Shown here: piece by piece, positions 9,578-20,700 of the stretch
How positions within the stretch are numbered: position 1 is the first letter of the stretch
Layout of the letters: each line of letters begins with the position of its first letter
DNA from: Allium sativum
Lineage: Eukaryota; Streptophyta; Magnoliopsida; Asparagales; Amaryllidaceae
Length of the DNA: 64,000 nt
Reading direction: 5' to 3'
Assembly (NCBI GenBank): GCA_030737875.1
Contig: CM060915.1
Coordinates: forward strand, 356,683,863 to 356,747,862
Made by a program: the position numbers and the translations under genes
Notes under the pieces: generated by a model
Seen by the model: the letters and a program-made list of their open reading frames with translations, nothing else
Databases searched by the model: none
Told to the model about the DNA's origin: nothing

Positions 9578-9919
9578 AAATGCCAGAAAAAACGACAGGT
9601 ACTGACGGCACAGGAAGTGCTATCCCGTCAGAAAATCGGGAGCTTTCAGATTGCTTGGTTAAGCATTGAATAACTTGTGGAAATTGACTGGGGACACTTA
9701 TGTACACGCATATTTCCCCCCTCCACAACTTCGTTTCACAACTGTAGACATGCATAAGTGCAGAACTACTAACAAACAAACATTGCAAAAAGTGAATTAT
9801 TTTTATTTACAGATGAATGAATTTGAACAGGGAAATAGCTAAAAAAGAAAGTGCAGGAGCTGCTTTTGTAGCAGTAATTATTGGTTCACAAAAATGCTAA
9901 AAAGATACAGGGCAATCCA
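9578..9919. other. Non-coding spacer between tandem repeats and antisense gene
   Basis: No gene is supported here; ORFs over the repeats are by-products. This stretch should contain the 3' UTR of the antisense gene, which ends at 9920. Confidence 0.5.
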
Positions 9920-12900
9920 CTATTTAGATTTGGAATGAGCCTTGGATTTCTTGGCGGCTTTCTCCGCATCCTTTGCTTCCTTCTCGGCTTCGGTCAAGAT
10001 TCGTTTTGATTTCTTTTTCCCTGAAGATGCGGTACTGGAGCCAGTGGACTTCTTCCCGGAGGGTGGGGCACTGGAATCAACAGAAGATTTTTTAGCAAGT
10101 TCTTCTGTAATAGATCTAGTTGAGAGCTTAACAACTAACCTTGAACCCGCATCCACAACTGCGAGGGGCTTGAGGACCTCAGGGTCTAGTTCTTCGGCCT
10201 TTAATTGCAAACGCTTGTCTTGGTCAGCCTTCATTGCAGCCAAGGTAACGTCATCAGCGCTTTTTGACTCCCCGGTTATTGCGACTTCTGGTTCCTCTTC
10301 ATGCCCCCCGTCTCCGCCATCGTCCTTTAAAGCCGCTATCATTTCTTCATCATGGGGAGTGGAGTCCTTAGTTGGCTCACTTCCTTCTCCCAAGTCTATG
10401 GAAGCAGCCTTGTCTTCCCCTTCTTTGGCCCCATCTGCGGGCTTTGTCCCAGCGGCAGCTCCTTGAGCTACATCTGTCTTTTCGGATGATTCGACACCTA
10501 CAGATTGAGAAGCAACAGTTATCAACTCAGGCGAAAACAATGGGTCTCTCATCGAATGTTCAATCACATAACGAAAGGTAGTAATAGCTTTGGCAAATTG
10601 AGGAGAAAAGATGGGGATACCTTCCGAAGACTTCTCGGCGGGGGTGACTACTACCTCTGGGGCTATTTCAGGAATAGGGGATAGTAGAGTTGTTCGGGGA
10701 ATTCCCGGATTTTCGGGATCATACCCCTCTACTTCGGGAGTTGCAGGGGCAAAGGAAGAGGAACCAGCTTCGAGAATGGTTTTTTGTTTAAACCTCTGTC
10801 TCTCTTCTTCCATGGCCTCGGCAATAAGGCGGCGCCCTTCAGCTAGGCGCTCCGGTTCATCATCTCTCAAATATTTCTCCATCAGTTTATCTTCATCGAC
10901 GGAATCGATCTTAAGTTCTTCTTTTTCCCACTCGATGATCTGATTCCATACTTGAACCAGAGTGGATGGATAATCTTCGATCCAAGAAATGTTTCGACGA
11001 CGAATAATATGTGCGAAGAATTCAATCATTAGTTCGCCGAAACTTTGAATCTCAACCTCCGCCTCAGATAATTGCTTGCGGGCTTCCTCCGCAGATTTGA
11101 TAGCGCACTCCACATTGCCCTCGGTCAGGGCAGCTCTGTTTTCTGCCTCCAACAGCTTTAAAGCCAAGTCAGCGTTCTTCTTTTCTAGTTCAGCATTCTT
11201 CGTTGCTAACTCGGCGTTTTTCCGTTCAAGCTCAGCATAAGCAAGGCGCGTCTTAGTAGCTTCTGACTTGGCCTCGTCAGCTTGCTTTTTTAGCTCAGAA
11301 CGCTCCTGAGTGTGAGACTCAAGCAAGTCATGATAACGCTTTTGCATGTCCTCGAATTGTTGTTTGAAATTAGAAGCGTCCCTTTGAGCGACAGCTAGCT
11401 GAGCTTGAGTGTCTTCTAAATCTTTTCCTAGAGCTTTTAAGGCCTTAGCGTCCTCCTCTGCGGTCTTTTGCATTGAATTGGTATTTGTGATTAGAGTGCG
11501 GATGATTCTAGAAAGATTGCGTGAATACTTGAACATCTCGGTATATTGTTTTTCCACCAAATCAATCTTTGCTTTGGCCTCATCTGCCCAATTAGAAGAA
11601 ATAGGTTCAAGGGTAGGTAGAAAGGTCAAAGTCTCGAAGTAGTGCTCGGGAAATTGCTCCTCTAAGTATGCCAGCTTGACTGCAGTTCCCGCATCTAGTG
11701 GAGGAGGAGCGGGAATTGATAATTCGGTGTCCCTATGAGAAGAGAATTCGGTAGTCTCTTTGTCCGTTCTAGGTCGTTTAGTGGCAGGGACCTTGTGCTT
11801 ACTTCGAGACCCGGTTTCTTTTGGAGGAGTTCTCTCTCTACTCCGCTTTTCATGGGAGGAAGTGGAGTCTTTAGATGGTGGTCTGTCCTCCTCCCTGCGG
11901 CTTTGATAGCTCTTATATTTCTCTTGTTCCGGTCGAACTGGTGAGCGGGAACGTGAGGGTCGAGAACGATAGGGATCATAAGGTCTTCTCTCCTCCCTAC
12001 CACGATCATCCCGGCGATCATATTCGACATCCTGAGGAGGATTGGACATGCTGCGACGAAGTTTTCTTATATCGTAGTAGGATCGAGACATTGTACCTGC
12101 ACGATAAAATAAACGAAGTTTAGAATTAATGGATTCATGGAGAAAGAAGTGCAATGAATGCTAATGCTGTGGTGTAAAGTGTATCCTAAGTGGTGTGTTT
12201 CCCCCCAACCAACCCGAGTCTGAAGCTAGACTAGTGCGGGCAGGCTCTTTGGCCTTAGCGGGAGTGGTTTCTTCAGAAGAGGTGAAGACTAAAGGATCCT
12301 TCCTGAAATCCTCTGAAGTATATATAGTCTCAGGTAAGGGGAGATCCCCCAAACCCTGAAATATGTGCTCATCAGTACTAGGACCATCCCCTTCGGAAGC
12401 ATGAAGTGGCGACTCTTGGGAGGATTTTGACTTGTCTAGAGAAGTAGTTTCCTCGGGGGCAATATACCCTTCACGATGCTTTTCGGTCAGATTAGCCAAT
12501 TCATCATCTTGTGTGGAAGATGGAGAAGGTGAAGTTTGAAGAGGCACTGTAGGAATTCCCGAGCCTTCTCCTGTCTCTGGAACTATCTCCACTGGAGGAA
12601 TGTATGCGTAAGGGACCGTCCCATGACCGATGCTACGAAAAACGGATAGCAGCCCATGAAAGTGAAGGTATTCATCTTTAAGGACCTCGTCGATAGTCAA
12701 GAATTTTTGATCGCCATTAAGAAGTCGGTGCATCTGATCAAAGAACACCTGATCTGATATCTGTTTGGGATTGTCGACTGCAAACAAAAAGGAAAACAGG
12801 TCAGGGTGATGATTCAAGTGTATAGAGTCCGGACTTAGAAAATCAACACTTTACTTGATTTTGTCCATCTCCTGGCGCATCCAGGTTGTTGCTTCACGTA

Positions 12901-13611
12901 GAACCATTCTAGTCTGGAATCTCCAGCTTTACTGCTAAATGGTGCAGAGATTATCTTCCTTTTTGGAACTGATTCAAAGTAGCAGAAGGATGGAGTCTCT
13001 CGAGTCCGATGCTTGAAATTATAGAAGAAGTGAACGTCATCAAACGTGAGCTCTATGCCTAGGATTTCACGATATGCTATGTACAAGGTGTGCAAATAGG
13101 CATATGAATTGGGATGCAGTTGCATGGGGGCAATCCACATTTGTCTTAGAAAATCAACAATGAAGGGAGAGAATGGAGGAATGGCACCGACCATGCACAT
13201 CAATCGAGTGATCGTCATATATCCTTCTGGAGGGTTGTGGGGACGGTCAGAGCGTGAGGGCACTAGGGTGTCCCTTTTCATTATTCCATACTTTAAGCAA
13301 ATTCGAACAAGTCGATCGTTGTCGATTGTCGATTCAACGGAGTCAGAAGGCGATTCCAATATGATGGCTGATTCAAATTCATCGGGTGCTCGATTGTCAC
13401 CAATCCCTCCTTCCTCCTCAAAACCCAGAGAAACTTCATTCTCTGAAGACACCTCGTCGCTTTCCCGATGTCCGACCCCGTAATCTGGACCCTCGCTGTC
13501 CCATTCTGGATCAGACGAAGAAGATATATCCTCAAGAGTGATTTTGTTAGAAGTTTCCGGGGCTTCTTTCCTTTCAGCTAGTCGGGAAGAGCGCCTGGGC
13601 CTCATTGTCAT
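9920..13611 (-). CDS. Antisense gene of the Tat element, three exons (about 1165 aa)
   Basis: Exons on the minus strand: 13611-12855, 12777-12214 and 12096-9920. Intron 1 (77 nt) is GTAAAG...TTTGCAG. Intron 2 (117 nt) is GTTGGT...CGTGCAG; its donor is weak but is phase-compatible. Both joins keep the frame. The first about 250 residues carry a basic start (RPRRSSRLAERK), acidic stretches, and a block with PPEGYMTITR, IPPFSPFIVDFLRQM and QLHPNSYAYLHTLY. This block resembles the putative gypsy-type transposon domain (Pfam Transposase_28, from memory). Exon 3 adds an Arg/Ser-rich segment, a long coiled coil (repeats such as LERKNAELATKNAELEKKN), an acidic region and a Lys-rich, NLS-like tail. 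Its function is unknown. Tat relatives such as Grande also carry antisense ORFs. Confidence 0.75.
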
Positions 13612-14867
13612 AGAACTATTGAAGAAGCAATAGCACGGATTAGAGTAAATTATCCCGTGCCCCCCTGTGTATGTGTGTGAACTAAAATGTGTGCAGCAAA
13701 TGTGAGAAATGCAAAGTAAAAGTACAGCAATGTAAGAAGAAACTTTGAAGAGAAAGTGATAGTCAGAGTAGTTCTTAATGTTCACTTATGTCCGCAAGGC
13801 ACTATCCTAACTGTTCGTGAAGTTGGAAGTAATATCTTTTAAATAGTTGGACGAGAGTTTATATTTTAAATTGAGTAGTTCCCGGTTCGGATGCAGACAT
13901 CAGGTTCGGATCGGATGAACAAAGGCCCACACTCAGTAAGATATATCCGGATCGGTTCGGAGACTGACACCCGGAGCGGGTCGGATTAACTTGGATAACC
14001 AGACCCCTATTCTCTCTTTTGTTTTTCATCCGTGTCCGATCCGAGCGCATAAGTCTTGACCTTCATTGTATTCATAAATCCGACCCGACCCGGTCAAGCG
14101 GTTTAAGACCCATTTCTTGGCCCTATTTCTCCGACCCGATCCGGCTCTGTAAATTTCCCTCTTTTCCTCTTTTCCTCCTACTGTTCCCCTACCCGAACCA
14201 ATCTTCTTCAGTTTTCTTCCTCTTCCTCCTCTTAAATAGCGAACCCAACTCGAAATCCCAAGCTTTAATTAAAGTCGAGAGATTGAGTACTCAAGTGTCA
14301 ATACTTTCCTCCAACGCTTCGAAATGGCATCGATGTCATTGACGACGAAGGCGGAGGAAGGAAGAAGGCGCAGTGATGGAATTATTCAATTACTTTGTTA
14401 AAGTCGTTCAAATTAACCGTGAAGGTAAATTAAAAGCGATTATGGCAACAAGATTCAAGATTACAAGACTACCTATGTGTTTGATTCGAAGATGGAAGCG
14501 AAAATTTTGAAGTTTCTTGGAAAGGCTGGAGCTTCGATATGGAATCGGTTCGGATAAACGAAAACAATAAATGAAAGAAAAGAAGAAAGAAGAAGTGAAT
14601 TTATATAAACAACAAGCTGACTATTCGTATTCCCGATCGGACCGGCTCGAAAAGCCCAGTAATACAGCTTGGCCCACTGGTTCATCGCAGAGTACAGGAG
14701 GAAGAAGATCTGTTCGGGTCGGAACCCAAGCCAGAAATCTGTTCGGGTCGGAATCCGAACCGAACAGGATGAAGTACGACAACTTAACGTGTGAATTCGA
14801 AAGGAAAGATGAAGCTTTTGCGCTATGGCAGTCAAAGCATGCTCCGTTCCCCACAGAAGCATCCTTT
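13612..14867 (-). promoter_or_regulatory. Probable antisense promoter region, rich in CGGATCGG motifs
   Basis: On the minus strand, TATA-like stretches (AATATAAACTC near 13862 and TATTTAAAAG near 13840) lie about 230-250 bp upstream of the antisense AUG. The rest, to about 14770, is packed with variants of GGTTCGGATCGG and its complement, as in the LTR U3. No convincing gene is seen; the ORFs here are short and compositionally driven. Confidence 0.4.
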
Positions 14868-14879
14868 GAGGGGGCAAAG
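14868..14879 (+). other. Polypurine tract of the Tat element
   Basis: GAGGGGGCAAAG lies immediately before the 3' LTR, the position and composition expected for plus-strand priming. Confidence 0.85.
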
Positions 14880-15795
14880 TGTTAGCCTACTTTGTGAACT
14901 AGGCAACACAAAGTCAAGAAACCAGACATTGAAGAGCATTTTTAATTAGAAGACTTCGGTTCGGATTGGAGAAGACATTACAATCTAGATTGGATAGCTG
15001 CAGTTGTTCGGGTCGGGTCAGAGCAACATATCGGTTCGGGTCGGATAGAGTCCTCTATTCGGATCGGTGAACTGCTGCTGAGGAAATTGGTAAGGTATAT
15101 CTAATCGGATCGGAGGGCAACATGATTTCAATTGGATCGGGAAGCCACCTGTTTGCCACGAAAATGGATCGGAGCGGAGTAGATTAGAGAAGAAGAGAGT
15201 GTTGCATCCAAGCCAATCCGGGTCGGATCGGATATCCCGATCCGAACCCCTTATCTGTGCGTCTCCGACCAGAGCTCATGTTCCATATTATTCTCCTGCA
15301 AAAGCGCCTGGATATCCGGACCGGCTGTGACCAGTTCCTACCCATAACGTCCGTTCCTTTGATGCGTTGTCAACATAATAGTTCATCCGAACCCGAAGAT
15401 AGTGGGATGGACGACATGTGGCCCCGACCCGGATCAAGTTTCGAGCAAATTCACACCTATAAATACCCCGTCTGGAGACAAAGAGAGGGATCTTTTTTTT
15501 TAGGCACTTTGAGAATTCAACTACCCCCATAATCTGAACTCCATTACTCTCGAAGAATCCAAATCTTCTTTCATTACTTGTTTTAATCTATTGAGTGAAT
15601 ATAAGTGAGTTGTGAGTGAAGTCAAGTGACAATTACATTGTATTTGCAACTGAATCGTTGAATATAGTGAAAGATAAGTGGACGTAGGCATTTCTTCGCC
15701 GAACCACTATAAATCCTGTGTGTTCATTTTTATTTTTATCTCATCTTATTTGCTTTTAATCAATTTGGGTGTTAGAACCACTTTTGGGTCTAACA
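14880..15795 (+). repeat. 3' LTR of the Tat element
   Basis: 916 bp, aligned end to end with the 5' LTR. By eye I count about five substitutions and one extra T in a T-run. The TATA box is at 15458-15465 and the hairpin at 15677-15708. Target duplication GGTCA follows at 15796-15800. Confidence 0.95.
15677..15708 (+). other. R-U5 stem-loop in the 3' LTR
   Basis: Identical to the hairpin at 2645-2676: AGTGG/CCACT outer stem, GGC/GCC inner stem and ACGTA/GAA internal loop. Confidence 0.7.
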
Positions 15796-15968
15796 GGTCA
15801 ACTGCTACTCCAAAAGCTAGAGTAGATTTGCCTCCTTACCTAATGTCAGTTAAATTGATTTGACCAACAACTGTTTATCCATCAAAAACATGCATTACAT
15901 ACAATATGCTTTGCCACCAAAAATAAATAAATAAAACCATACCAATTATAAAAAGGTCAAATACGTAC

Positions 15969-16397
15969 TTTATCGGGATACTCTAGATCTTCGTTGCCGT
16001 TAACAACATCGCATACCCCATCAAAAACAACATCAGCACTGCCGCAATAAACCAACTTCTTCACCCCACACTCCAAACAAACCCTAACCACATCCCTTGT
16101 CCCTTCCACAATCGTTTTATACTTTTCATACCATCCCTCGTCTCCCTCTGCTAAGTGTCCTCCATCGCTTGCACCCAAAGTGGGGTCCACGTGGAACACA
16201 GTGTCAGAGCCATCAATAGTGGATCGCAGCTCGGAGGGGTTGAGGGTCCATATTGTTCCTGTGCGGATGGTAGGCTTACGGTTAGAGGAAAGGAAAGAAG
16301 ATTGGAGGGCGCGGGAAATAAAGGAGCAATCGGCGTGAGTGATCACTATTACTTCACTATTGTCTGGGTTTGGGTGCAGATTTAGAGTTGGGGCCAT
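15969..16397 (-). CDS. First coding exon of a 3-beta-hydroxysteroid dehydrogenase-like gene (partial)
   Basis: 143 codons from the ATG at 16397 to a splice donor (AAA|GTACGT) at 15969, phase 0. The region YKTIVEGTRDVVRVCLECGV, then KLVYCGSADVVFDGV and LEYPDK, matches the N-terminal Rossmann part of plant 3-beta-HSD/C4-decarboxylase and related NAD(P)-binding proteins, which act in sterol metabolism at the ER. The usual glycine-rich TGGxGF loop is replaced by ITHADCSFISRAL, so cofactor binding may be altered or lost. The YxxxK motif and later exons are not in the window. The Tat element begins 173 bp downstream of the donor, apparently in intron 1. Annotate as partial; it may be a degraded paralogue. 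Confidence 0.7.
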
Positions 16398-17796
16398 TAG
16401 AGAAGAATGGGTAGAGAAGAGATGAGAGAGAAAGGGCGGTTTTACGCTTTTACCTGATTTCGGTTGGGCGAGTGGATCGACGAAAAGGAGAAAATAGTTG
16501 GCGCTGATATATAGACTAAACGAACCGTTTGCAGCTAAAATTAACAACGGTTGGGTTCGCGTCCGACTCCGACGTGGTATACTAGATCCAACAACGGTCA
16601 AAATGAACATTAAAGCTTGGACTAGTTGCATCCAACGCAACGATACAATTTTTATCGTTCAAAACAAGAAATCGCATTCCTCGTACAGAACAAAAAAAAA
16701 AAAAAAAAAAAAAAATCTCATTATATAAATATCACACTCAAATACTATGTTCACATCAAAAAACGCATTCCTCATTCATTAACGTGTCACGCACAAATGT
16801 CACAGTCAAATACCCCATTCGTGTTTGTAAAAAACACACCATAAGCATGGAATCTGCACATATGACATCCTTTTGTTCGAATATTACAGAAGCTTGACCT
16901 ATATCCAAATGTTCAAAAAAAAGGATTTATTAGTAATTTCATATTTTATTTTTAAAGATAAAATTGAAAATAGAATTTACATTTCAAAATCGAGCAAATG
17001 GTTGTATTTTGGGATGCCTTTATACATCGAGATTTTCGGTCTTAAAAAGAAAAATTATTAGACATACGTTCTTGAAATTATTGACTTGATCACTGTTCCT
17101 TGACACGAGTAATTAAGGGAATTCGAATTGTAATATTAAAAGTATGATATCTTTTGTTATCAAATTTCAATTTTTTTCCTAAGGTTAAACCACGAATTTT
17201 ATAATATTTATATTAACATCTATATATCACATGTTTGAACGGAATTTTATTATGGAAGTATTTGCCTCGATGAATGCAGACTGCCTTTACTCGTCAAATA
17301 TTTATCTGTCGAATATTTCCCTGAAGGAATATTGCCCACTGTAAGCAGCTGATTTGCTCACCTTTACCGTAAAAATCAATCCAAATATGAGCGATAGTCA
17401 GCTTTGCCTTCACAACAAAGGGTTCATCATATCACCTAAAATTTTAAAATGTAGCTGAATGAATAAGAACAACGACAACTATGACAGGTAGGTAGGCCAT
17501 CCCAATAGAAAACGTAAATAAAACTCCAGGACAGAAACCGACCGGCAAATCAAGTCAAAACTAACATATGCTTGTCAATTCAAATACAAACATGGTTCTG
17601 TTTCTTTTTAGCTACAACAGCAACCAGGAATGTTCTAACATCTTATAAAAGAATTACCTTGACACTTTGTTACATGATCACAATGGGAATAAAGGCATCA
17701 TTAAAAAACAAAACATTACACATGTAATCATCTATTCTCATTTGAGATATACAAAACCCTTAAACCAATTGAACAAGTATAAACAGAGGGATTGCC
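16398..17796. other. Intergenic region between the glyoxalase II gene and the 3-beta-HSD-like gene
   Basis: On the minus strand a TATA-like TATATA (16508-16513) lies about 110 bp upstream of the 3-beta-HSD-like ATG and is a plausible promoter. A poly-A run lies near 16690-16715. The region also holds the 3' UTR of the upstream gene. No further gene is seen; short ORFs here are AT-rich and unrecognised. Confidence 0.5.
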
Positions 17797-20700
17797 TCAG
17801 AAGTGGTCTTTAGCTTGTCGGATGACGCCCAAGGCGTGCGAATCACTTGCAGTAGATGAGATTTTCAGTTTTTGCCTTATTTCTATGCTCCGCGTTCTTA
17901 GAAATGGATTACACATCTTCTCCCTTCTTAAAGTGGTTGGTACCTGTACCAAAATATTATAACATTTTTGGTTTATTTTGATGTGTGAATTATTGGTATT
18001 TGAAGATGAAAAAATTGTGATTTGAGTCATGCTGCTTACAGTTGGCAGTTTTCGGCTGCGGAGATGAGCTACATGTGTCCTGTATTCTTGTAATTCTTTG
18101 TTGTTGGGTTCGATAGACAATGCAAACTTTGTATTGCTCTACATAACATGCATTTATCAAAAAGAGGTATACACTACTTAAACCGAAATTTTCGTGAAAG
18201 ATGGACGTCTGTGGCATCATACCTCTGTGTATTCGTGACCACAATATACAATTGTATCATCTGGCAAACTTGATAGCTTTTGGAGGGACGAAAACATCTG
18301 AAATAGTAAATATTTGTCATTATCCACATATAATATAATTATGACAAACGGAAATTTGAGGACATGGGAGGTGAAAGACTGGTTTTGCTTTTTTATTCAA
18401 ATACATCAAAGACATATAATCAACATATGCATAGTTGAAAAAGAAATATACACTAATAGACTTTCCCACATGGGAGCGTCTATTTGAATACACAATTTGA
18501 TGACATAAAATTAAATACACAAATTGTAGACCATTAGATTTGTTTGTCTTTACACGGAAGGTGAAATTCAGAAAGAGATCTAATGATATGATCCACAATT
18601 TGTTTATCAAATTTTATGTCATCAATTTGTGTCCAAATAGACTTCCCCACCTAATATTCTTTATAAGGGCTGCAAATCACCATATAATGACTTAACAAGC
18701 ATAATTGCAAACTACTATTATAAGATATCATGATTCAAACCTATTACATGGTTTTATCAGCTTTGTTGACGTTTTATACATCTTTAAATAAGACACAAGA
18801 CAATCATTCTCATATTTTATAATCAGTTACGTACCCAAGGCTTGAAGAAATTCAAGTGTAAACAATGTTCTTTCAGCTTTTGTGGTTGGAACAGTTAAAA
18901 GCGCTGAAAGATAACAATGCATTTCAATAAAGTTGAAAGCTAATACCACCTTTTGAAAACAAGCAAAACACCAACATTAATAAAGGACTTTGGTTCCAGC
19001 AAAAGAAATGACGTAGCTAAAAGAAAAAACAATTATGTCGCCATTCAAATTTTAGTTTAGGGCTTTATTTTCCCGCTTAGCTATTCAAAATTTTGAAATT
19101 TGTTTGAAAATAATTATGGGATGGTGATATTCAGCTGAAACAAAAACGCAATTTTCCCCTTTTTTAATTTTAATTACTTTGAAAAAAAATGAAGGGGCCA
19201 ACAACCCCCCACTTGGCATGGATTAGGTACGTCCTTGCATACAAGTTGAACTTAAAACATTATTAAGATAGAAGAGTTGTATTCTATTTTATATGAGTAA
19301 CGAATCCCACTTGCTTTTTTCTTCTTTCACCTACTAACTATACCAGCAAATATGCTGAAACACACAAGAAAAATCTACAAGCACGCATTTCTGCATGTAT
19401 TAACACTGTAGACACAATCTTTTTTTCTTTTTTTTCTTTGAAGTAATTTTATATTAGGAGCAATATTGACAGATAAGAAAACATTACCCATGCGTAGGGT
19501 TGTCAACGGATACTTTCGGATGCGGATAGTGCCATATCCGCATCCGCATCCGAAATCATTTTCGGATATCGGATATCCGCATCCGCGGATACGGACGGAT
19601 ATAAGATAATTATCCGCTCCACCAACGATCCATAAATCAATGACCATTAATGAACTTTTTTAGCTTAATATTAAGCTTTTTCAACCTAATTAATTACTAA
19701 AGTGCTAAAAATAAATAAATATGATGATAACATATAATTTTGGTCAATTAACATGCATTCAGTAGACTTTTAATTTTGCAAAACAATAAATTAGTATATA
19801 CAATTATGCTAAATACACATCATAATTTAAGCTATAATTGTGAAAAAAAGCGAACGGATAATTTTCGGATGTGGATATGCCTATATCCGCATCCGCATTC
19901 CCGGATATCGGATATTTATCCGCTTTTCGGATGCGGATGCGGATGAATTTCGGATTTTTCGGGTATCCATTGACAGCCTTACCCATGCATAATACAAGAA
20001 GATAAGGAAAACAGTAAATTTGCTGAAGCTGAAATAAGAGTGATGCCCCTTACAAAAGACACTGAAATTATGTGAAATTTCTTACATAATCAATACAAAA
20101 ATAAGGAGAAATGCTGAGATGTACCGTCGTAATTACTACGAACAGTAGAAGTTGAATAAGTGAAAATTGATTCTACATACCTGATCTGCGGTTCCTTCAG
20201 AAAGTTTACCGCATGATAGGCTAAATAATGTGTCCCCAGTGAATAATGTACAGCTTCCAGGAAAGTAATAACAAATATGACCTGTTTTAAAATTTGAAAA
20301 GATCAGCTGGTCAGTATAACATTTAACTAATATTATAATTAAATTTAAATAATAATAAAAAGTTGTGCTGTATATATGTGTATTCTTTAATTCACGAACA
20401 TATCATGCAGCATTGAATGCCAAATACGCTAAACCAACAAGTCTTGGTATCAGTTAACTTAAAATATAACGTTACTTTGGTAAATTCCTATCAGTCATGC
20501 AAAAAGAAAGATCCATGACAAAACGGCGCAAAAGGGATCAGTAAATTGATTAAACATGAATGAAGTAAATATATATAATAAGGATGGGTATTTTCTTTTT
20601 CCCCTCAAAAGTCGAAATCTACGCGTTAAATATGTTTTTTTTGGGGGGGGGGGGGGTGAAGTGGAAAATGTGTTAGTCCTAATGGGTTTTTGTCAATTGT

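Larger units (their letters stand above)
1849..15795 (+). mobile_element. Complete Ty3/gypsy LTR retrotransposon, Tat lineage, with antisense gene
   Basis: A 13,947-bp element bounded by near-identical LTRs and a GGTCA duplication. The order is LTR, leader, gag-protease, in-frame UAG, RT, RNase H, a second RNase H, integrase, a hairpin copy, 74-bp tandem repeats, an antisense spliced gene, polypurine tract and LTR. The second RNase H and the long region after pol containing an antisense ORF are hallmarks of the Tat group (Tat/Grande/Retand/Ogre). About five substitutions and one single-base indel separate the two LTRs by eye. That is roughly 0.5-0.6 percent, or a few hundred thousand years at a conventional plant rate. 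Gag-pol and the antisense gene are uninterrupted, so the element may be autonomous. Confidence 0.95.

Noticed and set aside
20640..20660. Poly-G tract as a regulatory or quadruplex element
   Set aside because: A simple homopolymer in an intron with no supporting context.
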